Below are positions 1 to 11,045 of a stretch of 64,000 nucleotides of DNA, one piece after another; the first letter of the stretch is position 1; every line of letters begins with the position of its first letter. Both the position numbers and the translations under genes were made by a program. Under the pieces are notes generated by a model, which saw only the letters and a list, made by a program, of their open reading frames with translations, did no database searches and had not been told where the DNA came from. Origin of the DNA: Allodiplogaster sudhausi (lineage: Eukaryota > Nematoda > Chromadorea > Rhabditida > Diplogasteridae); assembly GCA_945643635.1 (NCBI GenBank), contig CALZFC010000077.1, positions 1,250,001-1,314,000 on the forward strand, given 5' to 3'.

Positions 1-30
1 TCCCTCTTTCAAATACCCTCATGTTCACAG

Positions 31-905
31 CTCTACCTGACGGGCGAGATCGTCCAGGCGAAGGCAGCGGTGCCCGATGACCGAGTTGGCCGGCCCAATA
101 CTGACTGTAAGAAGAAAAAGAGAAGAGTCTTCTTATCTTCTTTTCTCTCTCATAATTAATTATATTAATTAATCAATTAATTTGTTTTTATTATCGTTCT
201 TAAAAAAACTCAAATCATTGGACAAGCACAAAGAGCCGGCGCTTTTAGATTGCAGTTCATCATTATAACACGCAGGAGAAAGTTCGAATTGATAATGCCT
301 ACTTTTTGCTGACAAATTGGCTTTTATGGATAAAAATAAAATTAAAATAAATAGATAAATAAGGAGACACATTCTTAGGCCCAGAGAACAGCCGCTGCTG
401 CGAGATCCGCCGTACGCAGTGCGCCGATGGAACGGCGCCGCTCTACATCAAGCGATACTATCGACCGGTGCGTCCATTTGACCGGATTCCGAACTCGGAC
501 TTGACGAATTTCATCTCTGATTTGAGGAATTTGACGAAACTCATTTTCTGTGCTAACTCATTGAACTCCTCAATGTTTTCATATATTTCACCAATCAATA
601 TTGTTTTTGTTCTTCTTCGTCTTCTACTTTGCACATAGGATTCAATAGCATAAGCATGGATACTAAAGCTTGTACATATGTATATGACGGTTCTGCTGCA
701 AAGAAAGGGCGCGAAATTCAAACGGGCAAATATATTCTTGCAGCCCAACTCGAAGGAGTGCATGCCGTACGAGTATCCGCGCTGCGACCGCGCCTCTGAG
801 ATGGCCGAGCAGCCGATCCAGTTCCTCCAGAACTGCGAGGATCTCTGCTTCCGCACGGCTGAGAAGCACATCTCACCCCTCTTCACTATCTCATCGGAGG
901 TCTAA
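31..905 (+). CDS. Kunitz-like protease inhibitor, copy A (3' part; gene starts before the window)
   Basis: Three exons are visible: 31-106, 379-467 and 744-905, ending in TAA. Introns are GT-AG and junction phases agree (T|GC makes a Cys codon). The encoded C-terminal domain reads RCCEIRRTQC..., then KRYYRP, then C-7-C (YEYPRC), FLQNC and EDLC. This is the order of a BPTI/Kunitz domain: the C3-C4 spacing of 7 and C5-C6 spacing of 3 are canonical. The C2-C3 and C4-C5 loops are longer than usual and the normal Gly-Gly before C4 is replaced by Pro-Arg. Kunitz domains usually inhibit serine proteases and are secreted; activity here is inferred only. Upstream exons lie outside the window. Copies B and C are tandem duplicates. 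Alternative: a Kunitz-fold protein without inhibitor function. Confidence 0.75.
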
Positions 906-1756
906 TTGGGTGCTACTATAGGTGTCTTAAACTCCTCACCCCCATTTGGGGTGTTAGAGCTGAGTGAACCACTCCCCACCCCCCCCCCCCCCCCCTCCAG
1001 AAATGAAATTCAAGCATCACAGACTTTTGAAAATGCCCATTCTTTGCTCTATCTTTTATCTTTAAATACCTTTTTTATTTTTATAATTTATTCAGTCGAG
1101 ACTAAAACAACTTTATTAATTATTATTTTTTGCTCATCCTCAGTGCCTCAGTAATTTACGTCCGTTGTTCCTCTCTTTTCACGCCACTTTATTTATGTTT
1201 TGTTGCTCGATTCACACGAGCTCCAAGTTCCAGCGAAAAAAAAGCCTCATTTCCTATGCTGCAATACACGTGAATATTCCGTCATGACCACTTCCGTAAT
1301 ATGAACGTTGCTCATCTTACACTTGTCAATTATTAACTTCTAATTAAACAGTGCTCTTTTCTTGCCCATTGTTTTCTATATATTATTTGAATAGGTACCT
1401 AAAATTCTTCACCTTTTCCATTCTTTCCTAAGCATAATAACATTGATTTCCTTTTGCAACATGAAAGAACATACTAAAACACCATATACTGCTATTAGTT
1501 CGAAATTATCACTCAGCTTCTGAATGTTGGTTATCTTATGTATTCTAACACTCTTAATTCCTCACAAATTGTCTAATAATATCTCTTTTTGTTCCTTCCA
1601 CAGAATAAAGTTTTTGTATATTTTAATGTTTCTATGCTGATAATATTCAATATAGTATACAAATAACAAACATTCGACGAAACAACCTTATCCACAACTT
1701 TTTATTAAAAGTGTATTTTTAAGAAGCACAAACAACGCGCACGGAAGCTGGGAGGA
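906..1756. other. 3' flank of Kunitz copy A, no gene seen
   Basis: Contains a poly-C run near 980-996 and AT-rich sequence that is clearly homologous to the 3' flank of copy B (about 8750-9600). The similarity marks the extent of the segmental duplication. Short open frames here have no coding signature. Confidence 0.6.
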
Positions 1757-1985
1757 TTTTTGGCCATTGCCTTTCCGGCTAATGAGCGCCATAGAACCAC
1801 CAGGACATCTCTCATGTATTTCGCTCCGATTAATGAGATAGGAATAAGTGTTCAAATAAATATAAGTCGAAGGGAATATGTATAATTTAGTTATTATTAT
1901 TTTGAATCAAATTTTTTTTCTTAAATAAACTCTTCTCGAAATCATGCGATTATTCATAAGCCTTAAATGCAGGAGCTAAACTCTA
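1757..1985. mobile_element. MITE family 1, copy A (truncated)
   Basis: Starts with TTTTTGGCCATTGCCTTTC, the terminal sequence shared with the copies at 9690, 11046 and 13135. It is shorter than the others, lacks much of the interior and ends near GCAGGAGCTAAA. The Harbinger element begins about 40 bases later. Confidence 0.6.
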
Positions 1986-2780
1986 AACCTCGATATTTTC
2001 ATCGCAGTTCAGTAGTTAACCAGCCGCCCCTTCATTCTCAAGAAAGTTCGGTCAGGGGTCCCGGAGCTCAAAAAAAATTGTTCTGAGGGGTGCGGGAACT
2101 TTCCCGGAGATTTTATATGCTATAGCATGGAACCTCGGAGGATTCTTGACCGCTCCGGGAAAGATACCGGACCGATTTTGCTCAAATGTACCCAGCACTC
2201 CGGGAAAGATCCCGCATCTTTGAAATGTTGAGAAATAGCGTGTAAAAGTGGAGGCGCAGACAAACCTACTCGAGATATGGTTTGTCTGGCCTCTCTCTTT
2301 TCGTGGTTATCTTTAGTTTTCTCTCGAAGTCAAAGCAATTTCCGGGAAATAACGCTCAGCGATCCCCGAACCCATGTCGCGTTAAGGTCCGGGGGATTTT
2401 TTTTCTTGCTTTGATATGAGATGAGTAAGACAAATGGAATATATTTTTTATTTTCTGTTGATAAAGCAACATTTATTCATTACGCTTTTATATCAAAGGT
2501 TTCTGCTTTAATCAGAATGTTGGACACTATACTGACATAGCGGACTTTCTGCTACGCTTATGTTGGTGATGCCTACTGCCGTTGATTCAAGCTTCTTCTG
2601 AATGCTTGTATTGGTTGTAGTTTCTTTTCAGAGTTGCTCTTTTCACATGACCTTTAATTTTGGTAACTTATCTTCAATCACAGTTCGATGGTTTTGATGA
2701 CCGAACTGAACTTATGACTCCTATTTAGCAAGTGACCTTGAGATATTATTTTATGCATTAAATTACATTCCATTTGCAGA

Positions 2781-3749
2781 ATGAAGGCTGAAGAGAAGAA
2801 GTTCTTTCTAAAAGAGATCTTCCTGCGAAAGGACGTACTTTTGCAACTGGACTCCAGCCGAAAGCCTGAATGCAACGAGCGGCGACGGAAAGCAACTGAG
2901 CAGGTTCTCTCGGCGGCGGGCATCCAATTCGGGTTCGCAGTTATTCACACACTTCTGTTTTGATGAGCTGTTAATTGTAAGGGAGGTCATCAATGCTTTA
3001 TGCTTTGCAGTAAGCAATTCACCGAGAATCAGATGAAGTCATCACGGCTGTCTAATTATTCTATTTAGCACCTCATTTCACCTCGTCGCAACACATCGTA
3101 TTTCAGGTTGTTCGAGAGAAAATTAGCGCATCGACCGAGCAAGTGCAGATCACGCGCAAGTTCAAGAAGGCCAGATTAATGAAATGCCTCTCTTCCGCCC
3201 TCCTGCCATTCTGTCTACTCCAGTAAGTATTATATTCCATTTCATATCCACATATTCAAAACGCGACATTTTTATTTAAAAAAAATGCAAGTAGACACTT
3301 GCTACAAAGTTCTAAATTCGTGTTCTAAGAAAATTTTTTTGTGCGAGTATTTTGTTATTCCTCAGATGGTGCGCGGAGTATCCGAAGCAGTTCTTCGCGG
3401 CCAACACTCGGCTCTAATCCAAGTTAGTATTGTTGATTAAATTGCCTGAATTAAAGCAGAAATTGATGGTTCTTCCTTAATAGTCTGTATTAAAACAGGA
3501 ATTAATGAGTTTTTTCTTATCATATTCTTTTGTGTGTTATAGGCGCAGACTCGCGCGTTTAATAAGTGGCACGACCAGATGAATGATGTCTCCACCATGG
3601 CTCGTTCCGTTACACGACTCTCGGAAGGTGTTCTCTCCTTTCTCCACTCATTCCAAGTCGCGCCGGTTAATCAAGGAAATGACGAAGATGTGATTCATGT
3701 TGATGTGCCGGCCAGTACGGCCTTGTCATCCCGTTCCAGCCAATATTAA
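2781..3749 (+). CDS. Harbinger second ORF, Myb/SANT-like DNA-binding protein (exon structure tentative)
   Basis: The first exon starts at ATG 2781 and encodes a charged helical stretch (MKAEEKKFFLKEIFLRKD...) followed by a basic ERRRKATEQ segment, as in the helix-rich Myb-like proteins that help Harbinger transposase bind DNA and enter the nucleus. Later exons are 3366-3422 and 3543-3749 (stop TAA), both in phase 0, preceded by one ending at a GTAAGT donor near 3223. The acceptor of that middle exon is uncertain (3107 or about 3130), and the first donor, at about 2900, is also uncertain. The tail contains a helical KWHDQMNDVSTMARSV segment and a Ser-rich end. It is assigned mainly by its position beside the transposase; the Myb fold is an inference. 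Confidence 0.5.
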
Positions 3750-4091
3750 GGATGTAAAACGTATGTCTTTTAACTTATGTTTAGCTAGGAATTTTTAACG
3801 CATCAAATAGCAAGTAAAAAAAATTTGTCTTTATTTAACAGTGCTTAACATTTTTAGATATTTTGGACATTATAGAAGACAGAAAATTAAAGAAATAGTA
3901 CTTTTTTAAAAAGAGTTTATCGTCCCCTGTGAATCTCCCTTTCCATTCTTCAGTCACATAGGTTTTTGTGATTTAGTTTTGTTTGTTCGTTTGGTTGTTA
4001 ACTATAGTTTGTTGAAACTTTGATTCCAAAGTGGTGCTTTCATTCGAAAATAGGAAGTAAAGTTTATTGCAAGATTAATCATCAAGAAATG

Positions 4092-5216
4092 TCACATATG
4101 GGCAACCATGTGGTTCCTAGGATCGACTCCTTGAGGAGGATGGGGCATTTGGGCGAGGCGAACTGTCCCCAATGGGAAGCCTCCGGTGATTCGATCAATA
4201 ACAATGTTGTGAAGGGCGCATGCAGCAATGATAGCTTTGGATGCTGCATCCGGGGATAGGCGAATCTCACTTGCTAGCATGAGGAATCGCCTTTTCAGAA
4301 CACCGATACTCTGCTCAACCAAGACTCTCACACGGCGATGCTCAGTATTGAAATCTTGTTCTTGGGGAGTACGGGGATTTCTTAAAGGGGTAACAATGTG
4401 AGTGCCATTTGCAAATCCCTTATCCCCGAGAAGAACATAACCATAAGGTATTCTTCTTGACGCGATCGCTTGGCCCAGCTGGGACTGCCGAAGTATGAAG
4501 CTGTCATGGCTGCTTCCAGGCCAGTTTGCATTCACAAACACGATCCGGCCATACGCATCAACTACGAGCAGCACGTTAATAGCACAGTACCCCTTCCTGC
4601 ATCTGAACTGCCAGGGCGCGCTGGACGGAGCTGCAACCCGAATCAACGTGCCATCGAGTAGTCCGATGACATCTACAATGTTTGTATGCTTCTTCTTTTA
4701 ACATTATTAATGGAAAGTTTTCTCTTTGGTGTTTGGATTTCTTACTTGCTGGATTGGATACTGTATCCATCTGTCGCGGATCGACAGAACACCATGAATA
4801 AATCTCCAGAAGCAGTTATGGATTGTAGATTCACAAGTGCCAAACGCATCTGCCAGTACGATCATCGGCGCATTTGAGAGAAGAGAGCGGAGACCAATCA
4901 AAGCCTAATTAGAATTTCATAAAGCAGGCTCTAAAACTATACGTTTCCTCACTTGATTTTGAAGGGAAATTGTCCAGTTCTCCGTCAAATAGTTGTTAAG
5001 ATGTGGCTGTATCATCCTCTGAAGAAAAGTGATGTCATCGGAGCCCAGGCGGTAACGGCGATAAAGCAAATCCTCATTGTTTGCACACAGATCCACATGG
5101 TATTGCCTCTCATATGGCAAGTTCGGTCTTCGTCGATGTGGAGGAGGAAGAAGAGCGTGCCATGCCATTCTGATTAGAAAATGCACATCAAAGTAATGAA
5201 TTAGATATGTAATCAT
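4092..5216 (-). CDS. PIF/Harbinger transposase (HARBI1-like, DDE superfamily)
   Basis: Three exons on minus: 5216(or 5168)-4953, 4904-4746 and about 4688-4092, with GT-AG introns of about 50 bp. The N-terminal part contains a helical region ending TENWTISLQNQ. Exon 2 has the recognition helix-type LADAFGTCESTIHNCFWRFI. The catalytic domain shows DGTLIRVAAP (first Asp), PGSSHDSFILR, LLGDKGF (second Asp), then FNTEHRRVRVLVEQSIGVLKRRF (Glu in VEQ). All three catalytic acids are therefore present and I see no frameshift or stop. It would cut and rejoin DNA at the element ends to move this transposon and relatives with similar termini. The first of two in-frame ATGs (5216, 5168) is not resolved. 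Confidence 0.85.
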
Positions 5217-5383
5217 TTGAATGTAAAGTGAAAGAAAATTTCGTGCACATGGCACAATATTTTTTCTCCGGGAACTTTCCTGCACCACTCAAGATTTTCT
5301 CCCGGAACTTTCCGGGAGCGGTGCGGGAATTCTGAAAGTTCCCGCACCGCTCCCGGAACTTTTGCCATAGAATAAAGGCGCGG

Positions 5384-5526
5384 CAGCAGTCTGCATCGAA
5401 ATACATTCGAAAGCATCAGCACAGATCATTAAATAGGGAGTGAAATAAACCTAATTGTCAGAAGGCAGCTGAATGTTAAAAGTCCGATAATGCAAATTCA
5501 TGCACGAATTCTCTCCCCCTCTATGT

Positions 5527-5557
<31 letters not shown>

Positions 5558-5846
5558 GTGTCTCTGTCTCTCTGTCATTCTCTCTCTGTCTCTTATGATT
5601 CTAATTTCCCGTAAATTTGTTTTGAATCTCCTTTCAAGTTTCTATTCGTATCTCCCGACAATTTTGTTACCAATACTACCCGCTGGTTTTACCTCGCATG
5701 CATGGTTCTTTTATCTTGTCGTAAAACAGATCTCTGGCACTGAATGTTCTTCTATCTCTATCAATCGCTCTCACTTTACCCGTATCTCTGTAAGCCAGCA
5801 GACTTTGTTCTCCTGCTGTTGCTATTCACAATTTCCTGATTGTTAG
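5384..5846. other. CT-rich spacer before Kunitz copy B
   Basis: 5405-5500 resembles 11680-11790 (same duplicated flank). The rest is a CTCTCT microsatellite around 5520-5590 and AT-rich sequence. The long Ser/Leu-rich frame here is a by-product of the repeat. A missing 5' exon of copy B could lie here but none was identified. Confidence 0.5.
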
Positions 5847-8749
5847 AAGGGCGACCTTGCCGACTGGAGCGAAGACGCGTTCAACGACATCACCGAGCAG
5901 GTAAGGCAAAATTTATTTTTTTATTTTTATTTTTAAATTAATTTATTTTAATTCTAATTTATGTTTTAGTTTTACATAAATTTAAAATTATTTAGTTTAA
6001 TTTAATAAATTAAATTTTTAGTTGCATAATTTAACTATAAATGCGATTAATTGACGATGAATCCATAAAGAGATCTTATCAACTGCGATGTTTGTAGGCC
6101 AAGAAGGAGATTGGCAGCAATTCACACGAGGATTTCTTCCCGGAAAGCAACGTTAAGAAAACGACGGATGCCACGCCCACAACGACTACCACTGGCTATT
6201 TCGACTTTCTCACAACGACAGAAGCGGAAACAGATGTACCGAGTGGATCATATTTATGTATTTATTAATAAAAAATATTATTAGCTACAAGATTGATGTT
6301 ATAAATGTAAACGTTGAATTTAGAAATTTAAGCTTTAAATGGCGTAAAAGTCCTAGTTAAACCCAATTCATTATTCAGTGAACTTTAATAAGTGAACAAA
6401 AATTTTCAAAAAAAATAGCAAGCTTGGATCAATTCAACAGGCATCAACGACAACGGCAGAGAATGGAGAGACGACCACTCGAGGTACGAGGACATTAGAC
6501 ATAATGCCAAGCTACCACGAGACCAGCTTACTTATTTCAATTCTTCAGCACATGGCAGAACACCCAAATAATGGACTGCCAAATTAATTATAGGAATGTG
6601 GCTGCGGGACTCAAAGTTTGTCCCAAACACACGGCAGCACGCATCGGAAATCACTCATCAGGCAAGCGGAGCACAAATCTTTTCAGAGTCTTATTTCGCT
6701 TTTTTTTTGTTGGTACTTCATAAATATATACATTTATACATATTTTAAAACAAATAATTGTTGCCTAAATCCATTAAAAAATAGATTATGCACAATGTTA
6801 ACCCAGAAATGCGGAGAAATGTCCCTCTTTCAAATACCCTCATATTCAGCTCTACCTGACGGGCGAGATCGTCCAGGCGAAGGCAGCGGTGCCCGATGAC
6901 CGAGTTGGCCGGCCCAATACTGACTGTAAGAATTCGAAGAAGAAGAAGAGTCTTCTCTTCTTTTCTCTCTCATAATTAATTAAATTAAATTAATTAATTA
7001 TTTTAATTAATTAATTAATTAAATTTAATAAATTAATTATTTGTTTTTATTATTGTTGTAAAAAAACAACTCACATCCTTGTTCAAGCTCAAAGAGCAGC
7101 CGCGCCTTTAATCTGTCTAAAGTTTGAAACATGTTCAAAACAATCTTGTTTGAAACATGTTCGAAACAAAAGAATTGGCAGTGTTCCAGCCTATCTTAAT
7201 ACACATGTGTTTCGAACATGTATCCAGCTTGTGATCACTTTATCGTTTGTGTGCACTTCCTGTTTCGAACTTCTGAAGTGGTCGCTTGGTCAGAAGAAGC
7301 ACGAAAATGGAGAGACAGTGTAAAGAAGGAGACGCAGGTTGTGACGAGCAAAAGCTGCTCCGGTGTGCTTTTGCACGTCACCAACGAAATAGCACTGGAC
7401 AGAGAAAAAAAGATGTCGCCGCTCGCTGCCTGCCTCCCCCTCTGCCCCCCTCCCTCCGCCTAGCCGAAATGCCTGCTCCGCTGTCGAAAAATCCGTCTAG
7501 TGTCGGTTGCACTCATGGATCGAGGCTATTTGGTAAACTAACAAGTCAAAGATGCTCCTCTTTGAGGATGCAGTTTGCCTGGCGTTGAAGCGAGGGCGTT
7601 ACAAGCCCTAGCCGTCTTGTTTTTTGGTCAATTCGCTGCTATTGCACGTCGAGATTCTCAATCTCAACATAAGAGTATATGATATTGTCCAAGGAAGCAC
7701 AATATGAGCCTGATTTGGCCTTCGCACAATGGGAAGCACCAAAATTTGCACAAACTGTTTTTTTTAAACACCATATTAGACACAATAATATTTCACTCTG
7801 AAAATGTTTCATTAGAAATCTGTGTCATTTAATGAATTTAGAAGGCAACGGTCTATCCATGAGGGCGACGGATTGAGGCGAACTATTTTCTAGAAAGCTA
7901 AAGTCCGAAAATATATGTTAAAATGTTTTTTCGTTCATTGTCAGGTAGGAGAAAATATATTGGTTTCCGATAGGGCAAAGATTGTGTGCTGCTCCAGCTG
8001 GGCTGTTCCCAAGTAGCAGCGTGGTCTCGTGGGTAACGTGACTGCGTTGCAGTTTGCAAGTCTAGAGTTCGAATCCCCGTGCTAACAAAACATTTGCAGT
8101 TCTCAGCCTGTGACAACTACACCAATGTTGCGAACAAGCGTTCAGAACATGTTACAGACTTTGGACAGATTAAACGCGCGGCAGGTGCTTTTAGATTGCA
8201 GTTCATCATTATAACACGCAGGAGATAGTTCGAAGTGATTAGACTGCCGGAAACTTGGCTTTTATGGACAAAAATAGAAATAATGAGAAAACACATTCTT
8301 AGGCCCAGAGAACAGCCGCTTATGCGAGATTCGCCGTACGCAGTGCGCCGATGGAACTGCGCCGCTCTACATCAAGCGATATTATCGACCGGTGCGTGAC
8401 TTTCTCGAATTTGACCAATTTAATCTCTGATTCCCAAATCACTATTGTTTCTTGTTCTTCGTCTTCTACTTTGCTCATAGGATTCTATAGCATGTATGTT
8501 TATAGGACAGTTGTACATACATACATGTAAATAAAGGTTCAGCTGCGAAAAGAGGCGCGAAGTTCAAACGGTCATATATTCTTGCAGCCCAACTCGAAGG
8601 AGTGCATGCCGTACGAATATCCGCGCTGCGACCGCGCCTCTGAGATGACCGAGCAGCCGATCCAGTTCCTCCAGAACTGCGAGGATCTCTGCTTCCGCAC
8701 GGCCGAGAAGCACATCTCACCCCTCTTCACTATTTCATCGGAGGTCTAA
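5847..8749 (+). CDS. Kunitz-like protease inhibitor, copy B
   Basis: Exons 5847-5900, 6098-6235, 6441-6483, 6594-6661, 6850-6925, 8303-8391 and 8588-8749 (TAA) join in one frame to 209 codons. The fourth intron uses a GC donor (CAG|GCAAGC). The first exon starts in phase 0 without an ATG, so an upstream signal-peptide exon is missing or unidentified. The N-terminal part is acidic, followed by a Thr-rich stretch (TTTTTGYFDFLTTTEAE, then ASTTTAENGETTTR) that looks like an O-glycosylated linker. The C-terminal Kunitz-like domain matches copy A closely, except that the first CC pair reads LC (Cys to Leu). Intron 5 holds a 1.08-kb transposon. It is probably secreted; activity is untested. Confidence 0.7.
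7100..8181. mobile_element. Non-autonomous Harbinger-type element in Kunitz B intron 5
   Basis: Terminal inverted repeats start CCGCGCCTTTAATCTGTC on the left and, on the reverse strand, CCGCGCGTTTAATCTGTC on the right. Similarity continues for about 40-50 bp through AAAGT(T/C)TG and AACATGTTC. Flanking CAG trinucleotides lie at 7097-7099 and 8182-8184. Copies A and C lack this block at the same intron position (AAAGAGCCGG(C/T)GCTTTTAG), so the insertion is specific to B. I see no transposase. It contains a tRNA-like segment at 8013-8093. Confidence 0.75.
8013..8093 (+). repeat. tRNA-like (SINE-type) sequence
   Basis: Contains an A-box-like GTGGTCTCGTGGGTAAC and a B-box AGTTCGAATCCCC with tRNA spacing. 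Only four acceptor-stem bases pair well (AGCA/TGCT) and the anticodon arm is distorted, so this is a tRNA-derived repeat and not a working tRNA gene. Confidence 0.5.
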
Positions 8750-9689
8750 TTGGGTGCTACTGGAGGTTCCTGAACCTCGTCCCCCTCCCATTAGGGATAT
8801 TAGAGGTGAGTGAACTACCCTCCGCCCCCATCCAGAAATGAAATTCAAGTATCAGAGACTTTTCAAAATGTGCATTCTTTGCTCTACCTTTTATCTTTTG
8901 ATACCTTTTTTTTATTTCATCATTTATTCAGTCGAGACTAAAACATCTTTATTAATTTTTTTTACTCACTATCAGCACCAGTGCCTCCATAATTTACTTC
9001 CTTCTCTTTTCACACCACTTTATTTATATTTTGCTGCTCGATTCACACACACACACACACGAAATGAGGCTTTCTTCTAGAGAAAAGAAAGCCTCATTTC
9101 CTATGCTGCAATACACGTCAATAATCCGTCATGACCACTTTCGTAATATGAACGTTGCTCATCATACACATGTCAATTATTAACTTCTAATTAAACAGTG
9201 CTCTTTTCTTGCCCATTTTTTCTATATATTTGAATTGCCATCAAAAATTCGTCACCTTTTCAATTCTTTTCCCAAGCATAATAACATTGATTTCCTTTTG
9301 CAATATGAACGAACATACTAAAACAAACTCTGGAAAAGTAGGCTATCATGAGCCATTAAGCGGTCTATTTTATGCATATTTTGAAGCCCATTTCCTTTTC
9401 TGCTTAAATCAATATTCTGCAATTAGTTCGAAATTTTCACTCAGTTTCTTGAATGTTGGTCATCTTATTCATTCAAACGCTCTTAATTCCTCACCAATTG
9501 TCTAATAATATCTCTTTTTGTTCCATCCACAGAATAAAGTTTTTGTATATTTTAATGTGTATGACAATGGCTTATAACATTCAATATACTATACAAATAT
9601 CAAACTGACATCGCTACAGCCTTCGTTCGCAATATTTCATTATAAATTATATTTTTATGGAGGAAATGCCAGAATGTCAGCGTGGTGGA
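8750..9689. other. 3' flank of Kunitz copy B, no gene seen
   Basis: Homologous to the flank of copy A at 906-1750. A CACACA repeat lies near 9047-9060 and AT-rich sequence follows. No supported exon. Confidence 0.6.
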
Positions 9690-10080
9690 TTTTTGGCCAT
9701 TGCTTTTCAGGTTAAAGAGCGCCACAGAACCACCTGGGCATCTCTCATTTATTTTATTTTTTTTATTTTTGATTAAAGGGATGCGAAAAAGTGATAAAAT
9801 AAAAATAAGAATAATTTTGGTACTATTATTTTAAATCACATGTTTGCCATTGTTATTTTAAATCATTTCTTCTTTTTTAACACGTTCAGAAAATCATATG
9901 AAGAAAATGCATTTTATTTTCCAAACTACAAAAGTTGATGAAGACAAAATAATAATACCTAAATAATAGACATTCCATATGACTTATATTTATTTAAACA
10001 CTTTTTAATCAATAATTCATGCCCGATGTCAAGGTGGTTCAGTTGCGGTGATTAACCTGAAAAGCAGGGCTCCATTAAGG
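9690..10080. mobile_element. MITE family 1, copy B (full length, about 390 bp)
   Basis: Left end TTTTTGGCCATTGCTTTTC continues through AGAACCACCTGGGCATC. The right end is its inverted complement (AAGGTGGTTCAG..., TTAACCTGAAAAGCAGGGC). The interior is AT-rich and non-coding, with a conserved GAAAATGCATTTTATTTTCC core shared with the copies at 11046 and 13135. Confidence 0.75.
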
Positions 10081-10515
10081 GTTTGTTTAGTATTAAACAT
10101 AATAAAATCTGTTGCGCATAAAGATTCCTGATCTCTTCATAATATCCACCACACGAATACGCATCATCAAAGGGAGAACAGAATGCGTGGAAAAACAGCA
10201 AAAAGCCGCGAAATAACAACGCAACTGCAATTCATGTCCTTGGCAAAATTTTTTGTGAAGAACACTATTCACCATTTTTACTGGGTGCATTATTTGGACA
10301 TTCATTGCAAAAAAATTATCTTGAAATAGGTTGTGTATTTTCAAGATTTCTCAGCTTCAATCCTTGAAGAAAAAAACGAGGCTTCCGAAAAGTTCAATTC
10401 CTAAAATGTTCGTATCCTGTAGAAGCCACAATTCGCATATGGCTCGATGCATATTAACAAAGCGTTCGATGCATTCTTGCCCCCTCGATGTTGGCCAGTA
10501 GTGTACATGTCTTAT

Positions 10516-10765
10516 TTATTCATACACAATATGGACAATAAACAAAGGGTACAAAGTTAGAGGAAATGAGACAAAAATCATCCCTGCGGATGATTCCTTG
10601 GACAGGCTCAAAGAGCCGGTGCTTTTAGATTGCAGTTCATCATTACAACACGCAAGGGAAAGTTCGTATTGGTTGGACCACCTTTCAGCGGACAAATTGG
10701 CTTTTATGGAGAACAATAAGAATAAAAATAAATGAATAAACGAGAAGACACATTCTTATTGTTAG
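10516..10765 (+). other. Duplicated Kunitz intron segment of copy C
   Basis: The segment around 10605-10740 matches the sequence upstream of exon 379-467 in copy A and 8303-8391 in copy B (shared GCTTTTAGATTGCAGTTCAT). The preceding exon (31-106 equivalent) is absent. Confidence 0.6.
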
Positions 10766-10854
10766 GCCCAGAGAACAGCCGCTGCTGCGAGAGTCGCCGT
10801 ACGCAGTGCGCCGATGGAACGGCTCCGCTCTACATCAAGCGATACTATCGACCG
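10766..10854 (+). pseudogene. Kunitz-like gene remnant, copy C (single exon)
   Basis: An 89-nt exon with the same phase and borders as 379-467 and 8303-8391. It encodes SRCCESRRTQC and GTAPLYIKRYYRP and stays open with intact AG and GTGCGTGA sites. Neither the upstream exon nor the terminal exon (C-terminal half of the domain) is found nearby; MITE copy C follows instead. It is a truncated duplicate, unlikely to make a protein. Confidence 0.7.
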
Positions 10855-11045
10855 GTGCGTGACTTTCTAGAATTTAATCTCTGATTTGACAAATTGGCCT
10901 CTGATTTGACGAATTTTTTCTCCGATGTGACGAATTGGAATTATAATTTTGACGAATTTATTCTCTGCTTTAGCGCCTTCGATCTCCGGAACCGTTTATA
11001 TGTATATAAAGATGTCATGACATCATGCGTGAAAGAGGGTAGAAT

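Larger units (their letters stand above)
2024..5383. mobile_element. Autonomous PIF/Harbinger DNA transposon
   Basis: The ends are inverted: left CCGCCCCTTCATTCT, right ...AGAATAAAGGCGCGG. Both are flanked by the trinucleotide CAG (2021-2023 and 5384-5386), a 3-bp target duplication of the kind PIF/Harbinger elements make. Subterminal regions carry repeated GTGCGGGAACTTTC-type motifs in both orientations. Inside are two convergent genes, a Myb-like ORF on plus (2781-3749) and a DDE transposase on minus (4092-5216), the standard Harbinger pair. The flanks match each other when compared with copy C of the Kunitz duplication, which lacks the element (around 11640-11690), so it is an insertion into an already duplicated segment. 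Confidence 0.85.

Noticed and set aside
458..886. Minus-strand open frames across the Kunitz exons
   Set aside because: Opposite-strand shadows of exons that are fixed by splice sites and the Kunitz cysteine pattern.
8013..8093. Functional tRNA genes (also at 26325, 33362, 37459 and 50312)
   Set aside because: B boxes are good, but acceptor, anticodon or T stems do not pair; better explained as tRNA-derived repeats.
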